A stretch of DNA of 64,000 bases. Source: an uncultured Amylibacter sp. (lineage in GTDB: Bacteria; Pseudomonadota; Alphaproteobacteria; Rhodobacterales; Rhodobacteraceae). The notes below the pieces were generated by a model. That model saw nothing but the letters and a program-made list of their open reading frames with translations, was not told the DNA's origin and did no database searches. Location of the stretch: assembly GCA_905181935.1 (NCBI GenBank), contig CAJIZV010000003.1, forward strand, positions 570,001 through 634,000. The letters are read 5' to 3'. The position numbers and the translations under genes were made by a program. Positions within the stretch are counted from its first letter, which is position 1, and each line of letters opens with the position of its first letter. Shown piece by piece: positions 57,056 through 64,000 of the stretch.

Positions 57056-59134
57056 TCAAATCTTCCGTGTGATATCAATGCAGCCGTCAGGTTGACAAAT
57101 TGCATCGCGGCTGGATGGAACGATGATAGTTGTTTCGTCTTCAGTTATTATGCTTGGTCCTTGGGTAATGGATCCACTTTTCATATGCTCACGGAGTATT
57201 ACAGATGCATTTACAAATTCTGCTAAAGCTGGGTCGAATAAATTGCGATTGCACTGGATTAGAGCAGCTTCGCCAGCGATTTTTTCAGCAACGCGGCTGA
57301 CAGTTTCTGGTGGTGTTGTAGCATTTACTGACCAGACTGTAATTTCAATGTTCATACCTTCAACGGGGCGACCAAAGAGTTTAGTATAATCTTCTATAAA
57401 ACGATTTTCAAATTCTGATACATTTGGATTCATGGCTTGATTTTCATTTAAAGTGATCGGTATTTCCCATCCTTGGCCTGAATATCGCATGTATACTTTG
57501 AACTCTGCAAGAATTGGGCTTACGGTATTACAATTCTGAACAAAAGCTGTTGCTTCTATTTTTAAGTTGGAGAGAATGTCTTTAACTTTTTTAGGATCAA
57601 AACTTTTGAGTGTCATATAAACGGACCGGTTTGCCTCAAAGCTAAATGGAGCTCGCAAAAACCCGATTGCAGATCCCACTCCCGCTCCGGGAGGAACTAG
57701 TAGGCGATTTACGCCGAGCTTTTCGCATAGCCGCCCCGCATGAAGTGGTGCAGCGCCTCCAAATGCAATCATTGTATATTCTGAAAGATCTTCACCATTT
57801 TCAACTGCGTGTACACGTGCCGCATTTGCCATATTTTCGTCTACAACTTCAGCTAAGCCAAAGGCCGATGTCGTAGCATCCATTTTTAATTGATCGCCTA
57901 ATTCAGACTTGAGTGCATTTTCAGCTAACGATGCGTCTAACTTTATTGATCCACCTGCAAAATTATTTGGGTCTAATCTTCCAAGAATAAGGTCCGCATC
58001 TGTTACTGCAGGCTTTGCCCCGCCACGACCATAACAAGCTGGGCCTGGCTCAGAACCAGCACTCTCTGGGCCAACACGAATTTGACGCATCGCATCTATA
58101 TTTGCCAAAGATCCACCCCCGGCTCCTATTTCTACCATATCAATTACGGGAATTGAAATTGGCATTCCTGAGCCTTTTTTGAATCGATAGGTACGTGCAA
58201 CTTCAAATACGCGAGATGTTTTTGGAGTTTGATTTTTTATTAAACAAATTTTCGCAGTCGTACCGCCCATATCAAAAGAGAGAACTTTATCTAAGCCATA
58301 TTTTGCTGCAATATTAGCCGCAAACACGGCCCCACCAGCTGGCCCAGATTCGACTAAGCGAACAGGAAAATTTGCTGCGCTTTCAATTGAAATTATGCCA
58401 CCGCCAGAATGCATCAAAAATACATTACAGTTAATTCCTTCGTCTTGGAGGCGGCCCTCAAGTCGTCCAAGATAAGATTTCATAAGAGGTTTAATATACG
58501 CATTTGCAACAACCGTATTAAACCGTTCATATTCTCGCATTTGTGGAGAAACTTCACTTGATAGAGAGATCATTATATCCGGTATACTCTCAGCTAAAAC
58601 ATCCCGTACCAACTTTTCATGCGTATCGTTAAGGTATGAATGGATTAAACCAATGGCGACACTTTGATAGCCAGCTGCAGCTATTTCATCAATTATTGGC
58701 AGAATATCTGCCCGTGTAAGGGGTTTTAATTCATTCCCACTGGCATCTATTCGTCCTGGTACAGTGTAGCGCATCTGGCGGGGTAATAATGGATCTGGGA
58801 GGGTAAGATTTAAGTCATACTGTTCAAAGCGGGATTCAGTACGCATTTCTATGACATCACGAAATCCTTGTGTCGTAATGAGAGCCGTTTTAGCGCCACG
58901 CCGCTCTATGAGAGCGTTGGTTGCAAGCGTCGTACCATGAATAATTTGATTAATATCTGAAGGTTGAATAATGGCTTTCGTACAAACCTGCTGAATTCCA
59001 TCAATTATTGCGTTCTCAGGAGCAATATAAGTCGTCAAAACTTTTGTTGAATATGTTTGATTGCCAACTTCAAGAACAACATCCGTAAAGGTCCCGCCGA
59101 TGTCGATCCCAAGTCGAACAGATTGTTTAGTCAT
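57056..59134 (-). CDS. hyuA: ATP-dependent hydantoinase/oxoprolinase subunit A
   Basis: A 692-residue HyuA subunit of the ASKHA fold: LGIDIGGTFTDVV, HGTTLATNALIERRGAKTALITT, SFDMGGTTAKICLI, GAGGGSLANID, PACYGRGGAKPAVTDAD. It phosphorylates the ring amide before hydrolysis with HyuB. It lies 84 bases after the Rieske oxygenase gene and overlaps hyuB. N-methylhydantoinase versus 5-oxoprolinase cannot be separated by sequence alone; the operon favours a hydantoin-type substrate. Confidence 0.94.
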   Translation of the reverse strand: MTKQSVRLGIDIGGTFTDVVLEVGNQTYSTKVLTTYIAPENAIIDGIQQVCTKAIIQPSDINQIIHGTTLATNALIERRGAKTALITTQGFRDVIEMRTESRFEQYDLNLTLPDPLLPRQMRYTVPGRIDASGNELKPLTRADILPIIDEIAAAGYQSVAIGLIHSYLNDTHEKLVRDVLAESIPDIMISLSSEVSPQMREYERFNTVVANAYIKPLMKSYLGRLEGRLQDEGINCNVFLMHSGGGIISIESAANFPVRLVESGPAGGAVFAANIAAKYGLDKVLSFDMGGTTAKICLIKNQTPKTSRVFEVARTYRFKKGSGMPISIPVIDMVEIGAGGGSLANIDAMRQIRVGPESAGSEPGPACYGRGGAKPAVTDADLILGRLDPNNFAGGSIKLDASLAENALKSELGDQLKMDATTSAFGLAEVVDENMANAARVHAVENGEDLSEYTMIAFGGAAPLHAGRLCEKLGVNRLLVPPGAGVGSAIGFLRAPFSFEANRSVYMTLKSFDPKKVKDILSNLKIEATAFVQNCNTVSPILAEFKVYMRYSGQGWEIPITLNENQAMNPNVSEFENRFIEDYTKLFGRPVEGMNIEITVWSVNATTPPETVSRVAEKIAGEAALIQCNRNLFDPALAEFVNASVILREHMKSGSITQGPSIITEDETTIIVPSSRDAICQPDGCIDITRKI

Positions 59135-59218
59135 TGCATAAATCCTAATTATCGTTGCAATCAGTAGATGCTAAAAGTTAGATAAAATCAAACTACTATA
59201 ATTGATTTAATGCCTTAT

Positions 59219-60259
59219 TTACTCTGCCATTTGCTTATCAACCTGTGTCTCTTCATTGATCATTGCTTGCAACTGACGTCTGAAACGCAATTGGCCTCCA
59301 TCAATAGGTAAATCAATGTGGGGCGATTTTTTATTTGCCATGCCTTTTTGCACTTCATTGAGAACGGCGCGGTCCTCTTCAAAGGCATGCTGTACGTCAT
59401 CAGACATTAATTTTGAGAGTGCTGCATCATCAGGTCGAATATTTCGCAATTGGAACCAATAATACCGCGTTTCGCTTTCAGATGTAGGTGTCATAAAGTT
59501 ATAACTATCCATTATGAAGACATCTTTGTGTAATGAGCCGCTGGGGCCTCCTGTGCCTGCAGGTGTAAATATTGCTTTAACTAAAGCATGTGAAGGATAC
59601 CTTACTTCATAGTGTTGCAATCGATCACAGTTACCATCAAAACCTATTACTTTTTTATAGAATGGTGCAGGCTCTACATCTAACATCCAACGTTGAACTA
59701 TAATGCCATCATTTGTTTTGTTAACTTTTAAGGGCGTATCTTTGGTGGCTGATTGGCCAAAGCTACCTGCGTGAACCCATGCAACATGAGTTGGATCTAA
59801 TAGATTATCGCACATCAACAAATAATTGCAATTCAACTCCATAGCGTCACCGCGATTTATACCCCATGTCGGGTCATCGTAATTCTCTATCTCAAAAATG
59901 TCGTTATGATCTGCTAATGCAGGGTTTCCCATCCATATCCAAACAAGTCCATATTTTTCATATAGAGGATATGCATGAACTTTAGCATTTGATTGGATCC
60001 TGCCTTCTCCAGGAGCCCAAATGCATTGGCCAGCACAATCAAAAGTTAAACCGTGATAGCCGCATTCAACTGTATCACCTTTAATCCGACCTTTTGAGAG
60101 CGGTAGTTTTCTGTGAGGGCAAGCATCTTCCAATGCAATTAATTCACCTGCTTCAGATCTAAAAACACAGATTTTTTCGCTGAGAACAACAATTTGTTGT
60201 AAATCACGTGTTATTTCTTCTGACCACGCAGCGACGTACCATGCGTTTTTTAAAAACAT
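59219..60259 (-). CDS. Rieske non-heme iron oxygenase, VanA/TsaM-like
   Basis: A 346-residue ring-hydroxylating/demethylating oxygenase alpha subunit. Rieske ligands C47, H49, C66 and H69 (ACPHR, CGYHG). Mononuclear iron site in NLLDPTHVAWVH. The short form without a partner small subunit is typical for O- or N-demethylases such as vanillate demethylase. GAGGAAA ribosome site. No ferredoxin/reductase partner gene is in the cluster. First gene of the hyuAB unit and divergent from the cysteine hydrolase. Confidence 0.92.
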   Translation of the reverse strand: MFLKNAWYVAAWSEEITRDLQQIVVLSEKICVFRSEAGELIALEDACPHRKLPLSKGRIKGDTVECGYHGLTFDCAGQCIWAPGEGRIQSNAKVHAYPLYEKYGLVWIWMGNPALADHNDIFEIENYDDPTWGINRGDAMELNCNYLLMCDNLLDPTHVAWVHAGSFGQSATKDTPLKVNKTNDGIIVQRWMLDVEPAPFYKKVIGFDGNCDRLQHYEVRYPSHALVKAIFTPAGTGGPSGSLHKDVFIMDSYNFMTPTSESETRYYWFQLRNIRPDDAALSKLMSDDVQHAFEEDRAVLNEVQKGMANKKSPHIDLPIDGGQLRFRRQLQAMINEETQVDKQMAE

Positions 60260-60488
60260 TGTTATTTCCTCTAAATATTAGATAAATTTAGTTTTTATTG
60301 TGTAAACCATTTTAACATAATTTAATTTATTTTTACATATAGATTTTTATGATGGACAATCTCTCAGGATTAAAGGATTTTTTATTTAAATATCTCAGGT
60401 GAGGCCGTGTCAGTTAAGATATTTTTGGGCACTGTTTAGTCGACAGTAAATATAAGTATAAATTCCAAGTACATGACAAGGTTACAAA

Positions 60489-61055
60489 ATGAATCTACGC
60501 GATAAAGCACCAATACTAATTTGTGTTGATCTACAAAAAGGGTTCTCAGACGAAAAGTACTGGGGAGGTGGTAGGAATAATAAAGATGCAGAGGTCATTT
60601 GTTCTGTTATAATTAAAGAGTGGAGAGATATTGGACTCGATATTATTCACATCAGACACAGTTCAAAGGATCCTAAATCAAAATTACATAAAAATAATGA
60701 AGGTTTTATGTTTAACCCAATTGCAACTCCATTAGTTAATGAAACAGTTATTACAAAATCAGTTAACAGCGCCTTCATAGGCACTAATTTAAAAGAATTA
60801 ATTGATTCTAAAGGTCGCAATACACTAGTAATTATTGGTCTAACAACTGATCATTGTGTATCTACAACAGCTCGAATGGCTGGTAATTATGGTTATGAGA
60901 CATATATTGTTTCGGATGCTACGGCTACTTTTGATAAAGTAGGAGCTGATGGAGAGCATTTTAATTCAGATTTAATTCATGCTACTGCGCTGGCAAGTTT
61001 AAACATAGAGTTTGCTTCAGTATTAAACTCTCAACATTTATTAAAAATATTATAA
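60489..61055 (+). CDS. Cysteine hydrolase, isochorismatase family (carbamoylsarcosine amidase-like)
   Basis: A 188-residue amidase with the Asp-Lys-Cys triad D14 (ICVDLQKGF), K90 (VITKSVNSAF) and C123 (TTDHCVSTTARMAGN). The family includes N-carbamoylsarcosine amidase, nicotinamidase and biuret hydrolase. It is transcribed divergently from the Rieske-hyuAB-FAD oxidase unit across 229 bases. Its position beside a hydantoinase makes N-carbamoylsarcosine or a related ureido acid a likely substrate (inference). It is shorter than characterised CSHase. Confidence 0.87.
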   Translation: MNLRDKAPILICVDLQKGFSDEKYWGGGRNNKDAEVICSVIIKEWRDIGLDIIHIRHSSKDPKSKLHKNNEGFMFNPIATPLVNETVITKSVNSAFIGTNLKELIDSKGRNTLVIIGLTTDHCVSTTARMAGNYGYETYIVSDATATFDKVGADGEHFNSDLIHATALASLNIEFASVLNSQHLLKIL

Positions 61056-61058
61056 GAT

Positions 61059-61096
61059 TTAGAGGCCTGTTATACTTTTTCTAACAAGGCCTCTAA
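61059..61096. terminator. Bidirectional terminator between cysteine hydrolase and metY
   Basis: Stem TTAGAGGCC / GGCCTCTAA (9 bp) extended inside by TGTTA / TAACA around a T-rich loop, 3 bases after the cysteine hydrolase stop. It serves convergent genes. Confidence 0.75.
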
Positions 61097-61170
61097 GTAT
61101 TCAGTAATAAATAAAAAATCTAAACCTATTTATAAGCAGTCTAGCTCTGGCCTAAGCTGCGTTTATTAAG

Positions 61171-62469
61171 TTAATTTTTTAGTGCTTGCTCTATATCTGC
61201 TATAATATCATCTATATGTTCAATTCCAATTGATAGCCTCACATATCCTGGGGTGACACCAGCCATAATTTGAGCTTCAGCTGAAAGTTGAGAATGTGTT
61301 GTCGATGCTGGGTGGATTGCTAGTGTGCGGGCATCACCAATGTTAGCAACATGATATATTAACTTTAGATTATCAATAAAATTCTTTCCAGCCTCTACGC
61401 CTCCTTTTATTTCGATTCCTATTAATGCGCCGTTTCCAGAAGTTAAATATGTATCTACCAGAGACTTATTGGCGCCTGTGAAGAGCCCCGGATAGGTTAC
61501 GGTGTCAATTTCTCGATGTTTGGTCAAATAATTTATGAGTTTGGCCGCGTTAGACTGATGTTTGTGGAAGCGAAGTGAGAGGGTTTCTAATCCCTGTATA
61601 ATTTGAAATGCGTTGAACGGTGACAATGATGGGCCAAGATCACGTAATAGAACAACACGCGCTCTCACTGCGAAAGCAATTGGTGCACCTAATGCTTCAG
61701 GCACTAATGAGCCCCAAACGGCACCGTGATAACTACCGTCAGGTAAGTTGAAATTTGGCTGTTGGTCAGGGTGTTCTACCCAATCAAAATTCCCACCATC
61801 TATAATAACGCCACCAATAGATGTTCCATGGCCACCAATGAATTTAGTTAAAGAATGCACAACCACAGCGGCACCATGGTCAAATGGACGGCAGGTAATT
61901 GGCGCAGCTGTATTGTCAACAATGAGAGGTACGCCTTTTTCTCTTCCTATTTCTGCAACTTCAGAAATAGGGAAGGGGACAAGCTGAGGGTTAGGTAAGG
62001 TTTCCCCAAAATATGCTCTTGTGTTTTCGTCAGTGAGTTTAGCAAAACTTTCAGGATCTGAAGGATCAGCAAAGCGTACTTCTATCCCCATTTTTGGAAG
62101 AGTATTGGTAAAAAGATTATATGTTCCACCATAAAGGTATGGTGATGCAACAATATTATCACCAGCTGATGCTACATTTTGAATTGCTAGAGTAACTGCG
62201 GACGAGCCAGAGGCTACCGCTACCGCTGCTGCTCCGCCCTCCAAGGCTGTTAATCTTTCTTCAAGTACCTGTGTTGTTGGATTGGTTATTCTTGTATAAA
62301 TGTTCCCAAGTTCTTGAAGTGCAAATAATTTCCCAGCATGTTCGGTGCTATCAAATTGATAACTAGTGGTTTGATAAATTGGTACTGCCACGGAATTTGT
62401 AGCTGGATCTCGTCGGTGGCTCCCAGCATGCAACATAAGGGTTTCTATATTTTTTGAATTGATGGGCAT
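61171..62469 (-). CDS. metY: O-acetylhomoserine aminocarboxypropyltransferase (sulfhydrylase)
   Basis: A 432-residue Cys/Met metabolism PLP enzyme making homocysteine from O-acetylhomoserine and sulfide. [25 protein letters not shown]-type start, [14 protein letters not shown] lysine in [27 protein letters not shown] at the end. Length and the large insert before GLFTGA fit MetY rather than MetB/MetZ. Divergent from an Lrp-type regulator. Confidence 0.94.
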   Translation of the reverse strand: MPINSKNIETLMLHAGSHRRDPATNSVAVPIYQTTSYQFDSTEHAGKLFALQELGNIYTRITNPTTQVLEERLTALEGGAAAVAVASGSSAVTLAIQNVASAGDNIVASPYLYGGTYNLFTNTLPKMGIEVRFADPSDPESFAKLTDENTRAYFGETLPNPQLVPFPISEVAEIGREKGVPLIVDNTAAPITCRPFDHGAAVVVHSLTKFIGGHGTSIGGVIIDGGNFDWVEHPDQQPNFNLPDGSYHGAVWGSLVPEALGAPIAFAVRARVVLLRDLGPSLSPFNAFQIIQGLETLSLRFHKHQSNAAKLINYLTKHREIDTVTYPGLFTGANKSLVDTYLTSGNGALIGIEIKGGVEAGKNFIDNLKLIYHVANIGDARTLAIHPASTTHSQLSAEAQIMAGVTPGYVRLSIGIEHIDDIIADIEQALKN

Positions 62470-62588
62470 TGGGAGTTCCTAACGTTAAATATGTTTAGGT
62501 CTTCCTAAAAGTATAAATGATCAATGTTAATCTAATTAAGTTCAAATTTAAATATTTGTTCTATTTATTTCTTTTTTTAAGTCTATAA

Positions 62589-62603
62589 GTGAACAACGTT
62601 CAC
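62589..62603. promoter_or_regulatory. Candidate Lrp/AsnC operator GTGAAC-aac-GTTCAC
   Basis: Perfect 6-3-6 inverted repeat 19 bases upstream of the lrp-type gene and within the region divergent from metY. It overlaps a CATAAT -10-like box, fitting autorepression. Confidence 0.55.
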
Positions 62604-62622
62604 ATAATAGGGTAATTTTAGA

Positions 62623-63099
62623 ATGGATAACATTGATATCGCATTAATAAAACAGATGCAAATATCGGCAGATCTTTCACTTGCCGAACTTTCCCGTCGT
62701 GTTGGAATATCTAAGACCGCGTGTTGGAACCGTATTCAACGCATGGAGGAACGGGGGCTTATTTTAGGGAAACAAGTATTATTAAATCGCTATATTCTTG
62801 GTCTTCATGTAGTGGTATTTCTTTCCATAACTGTGGGAAGACATTCTATCGACTGGGTTGATAAGTTTACGGCTGTAACCGAACAATTTCCAGAAATTGT
62901 TGAAGTGCATAGATTGACGGGAGAAGGTGCTGATTATCAACTAAAAATTGTCTGCCCTTCAATAGAGTCTTATGATGTATTTCAACAAAAGTTGATTGGT
63001 AAAATTGACTTTACGTCTATGTCCACAAAAATATCTCTTAAGCAGATAAAAAATAGTTATTTGTTTCCACTCTCGCATCTCGAAAATGCGACTAAATAA
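62623..63099 (+). CDS. Lrp/AsnC family transcriptional regulator
   Basis: A 158-residue feast/famine regulator: N-terminal HTH (IALIKQMQISADLSLAELSRRVGISKTACWNRIQRMEERGLI) and C-terminal RAM domain (VVVFLSITV, VEVHRLTGEGADYQLKIV). Divergent from metY with an inverted repeat between, so it probably controls metY in response to an amino acid. Confidence 0.93.
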   Translation: MDNIDIALIKQMQISADLSLAELSRRVGISKTACWNRIQRMEERGLILGKQVLLNRYILGLHVVVFLSITVGRHSIDWVDKFTAVTEQFPEIVEVHRLTGEGADYQLKIVCPSIESYDVFQQKLIGKIDFTSMSTKISLKQIKNSYLFPLSHLENATK

Positions 63100-63139
63100 A
63101 GATGTATTTAGTAATATATTTGTTACGAAAAAAGACAAT

Positions 63140-64000
63140 TTAAATACCTTCTGCAGCTAGAGCACTAGCAGAGGCTGCTATATCTACAAAAAGACCCGTC
63201 ATGCACAAAAGTGCCTGTCGAGATAATGGTTTAAGAAGATGTTCGTTTGGCGAATGTTGGCAACATCCCGCATATGAATGTGGTATCCAAATAGTTGGCA
63301 AGTCAAGTACCTCTGCAAAGCAGTCATTAGGCAGAGATCCACCAATATTTGGTAATAAATCTATATTTTGGCCACATGTTTTCTTTAGTGATTTAGCTAC
63401 AAATTTTAACCATGGGTTATTAATATCCAGTCTTGTGGCTGGAAATGGATTTCCCTCTGTTTGTACTATTTCAACAGCTTGCAGGCCATGTCTATTTAAG
63501 TGTCGCCTCAAAGCTGGAAGTATGTCTTTTTGATCTGTTCCGACAACAAATCGTAATTGGCAGGCAGCGCTTGCATGTCCTGAAATAGCATTTACAGGTG
63601 CTTCAAGGTTACCAGATTTCATTGCCAAAACTGCAAAGCTGTTCCAACCGAAAACTCGTTCTGCCATTGTTAGACTTTCTTCGCCCCAGTCTGCATCAAG
63701 TGTAAAGCCAGCATCAACAGGCGGTAAAATGGCTAAGATCCCGCGTATTTCTGGGGAAAGGGTGCCAGGGCGCCATTCAGGAATTTGAATTTGACCACGT
63801 GCATCCGTAATAACTGCCAGTGCATGTGCTAAAATAATTGCAGGATCGCGTAGTAATCCTCCAAAATTCCCAGAGTGGTGTGCACTTTCTCTAAGTCTAA
63901 TCACAAGATCAAAGTTGATACCACCGCGTGAACCAGTGAAAATGGTAGGGGTGTGAGGGGAAATTCGTGGTCCGTCTGAAGCGATGAAGACATCAGCTTT
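63140..64000 (-). CDS. M20-family metallopeptidase, 5'-truncated by window edge
   Basis: The minus-strand frame is open to the right edge, adding 32 codons (with FIASDGPRISPHTPTIFTGSRGG) before the first internal GTG at 63904, so the gene begins outside the window. The visible 286 residues include the dimerisation domain (ESAHHSGNFGGLL, SGHASAACQLRFVVG) and the C-terminal catalytic part with NIGGSLPNDCFAEVL and IPHSYAGCCQHSPNEH (metal-ligand His and the conserved Glu-His). Relatives are zinc dipeptidases or acylase-type amidohydrolases; the substrate is unknown. Confidence 0.88.
   Translation of the reverse strand, partial: KADVFIASDGPRISPHTPTIFTGSRGGINFDLVIRLRESAHHSGNFGGLLRDPAIILAHALAVITDARGQIQIPEWRPGTLSPEIRGILAILPPVDAGFTLDADWGEESLTMAERVFGWNSFAVLAMKSGNLEAPVNAISGHASAACQLRFVVGTDQKDILPALRRHLNRHGLQAVEIVQTEGNPFPATRLDINNPWLKFVAKSLKKTCGQNIDLLPNIGGSLPNDCFAEVLDLPTIWIPHSYAGCCQHSPNEHLLKPLSRQALLCMTGLFVDIAASASALAAEGI

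Noticed and set aside
60349-60402. 17-residue ORF between the Rieske gene and the cysteine hydrolase
   Set aside because: No ribosome site and no recognisable feature; the region is more likely promoter DNA.

Overview
The window looks like a chromosomal segment of an AT-rich (roughly 35-40% G+C by eye) marine alphaproteobacterium. Pointers to a Rhodobacterales-type host are the order mdh-sucC-sucD-sucA-sucB-lpd, a DUF1737 gene ahead of sdhCDAB, a FYDLN_acid (TIGR02300) protein without its zinc cysteines, a family II pyrophosphatase, and TRAP, polyamine and sulfonate/hydantoin-type catabolic genes. A low-GC, streamlined roseobacter-like lineage is my inference; no rRNA gene is present to test it. 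I found no phage, insertion sequence or CRISPR array.

Layout: 1-6.1 kb holds housekeeping and orphan genes (a PhnA-domain fragment, pirin, glyoxalase I, a soluble PhoR-like kinase, kdsD, a decayed gene beside tRNA-Ala(GGC), the FYDLN protein, a YgjP/SprT-like metallopeptidase). 6.1-20.4 kb is a TCA-cycle island: a GntR/FCD regulator, the minus-strand mdh-sucCDAB-lpd set and the plus-strand DUF1737-sdhCD-sdhA-lipoprotein-sdhB set. The perfect palindrome TGTGATCACA occurs four times, and only here: just before the gntR start, twice (21 bp apart) upstream of sucC, and once upstream of sdhC. I propose a dedicated TCA regulon.

20.5-28.8 kb: a secreted protein of unknown function, an aldo/keto reductase, Mn-pyrophosphatase, a RecD-like helicase, a SLC13/TrkA-C transporter, an agmatinase-family ureohydrolase and an SDR. 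28.8-35.6 kb: core genes rimI-tsaB-nfu, pth, rplY, an LldD-type oxidase, trpA and ychF. 35.6-43.1 kb: a polyamine catabolic block (class III aminotransferase, agmatinase, two divergent glutamine-synthetase-like ligases, PuuB oxidase) preceded by a clearly decayed GntR regulator. 43.1-49.2 kb: a TRAP transporter (binding protein plus fused QM permease), TerC, and a GMC oxidoreductase divergent from an IclR regulator.

50.1-61.1 kb is an accessory catabolic region, nearly all on the minus strand: Rieske oxygenase, ATP-dependent hydantoinase HyuA/HyuB, FAD amine oxidase, uronate dehydrogenase, then an HpsN/HisD-like dehydrogenase with an SDR and a zinc alcohol dehydrogenase. A cysteine hydrolase is divergent from the Rieske gene. 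HyuAB + cysteine hydrolase + sarcosine-oxidase-like enzyme matches the chemistry of N-methylhydantoin to N-carbamoylsarcosine to sarcosine to glycine, with a Rieske oxygenase as a possible extra entry step. HpsN-like + SDR + ADH resembles dihydroxypropanesulfonate (DHPS) oxidation. The window ends with metY divergent from an Lrp/AsnC regulator and a truncated M20 peptidase gene.
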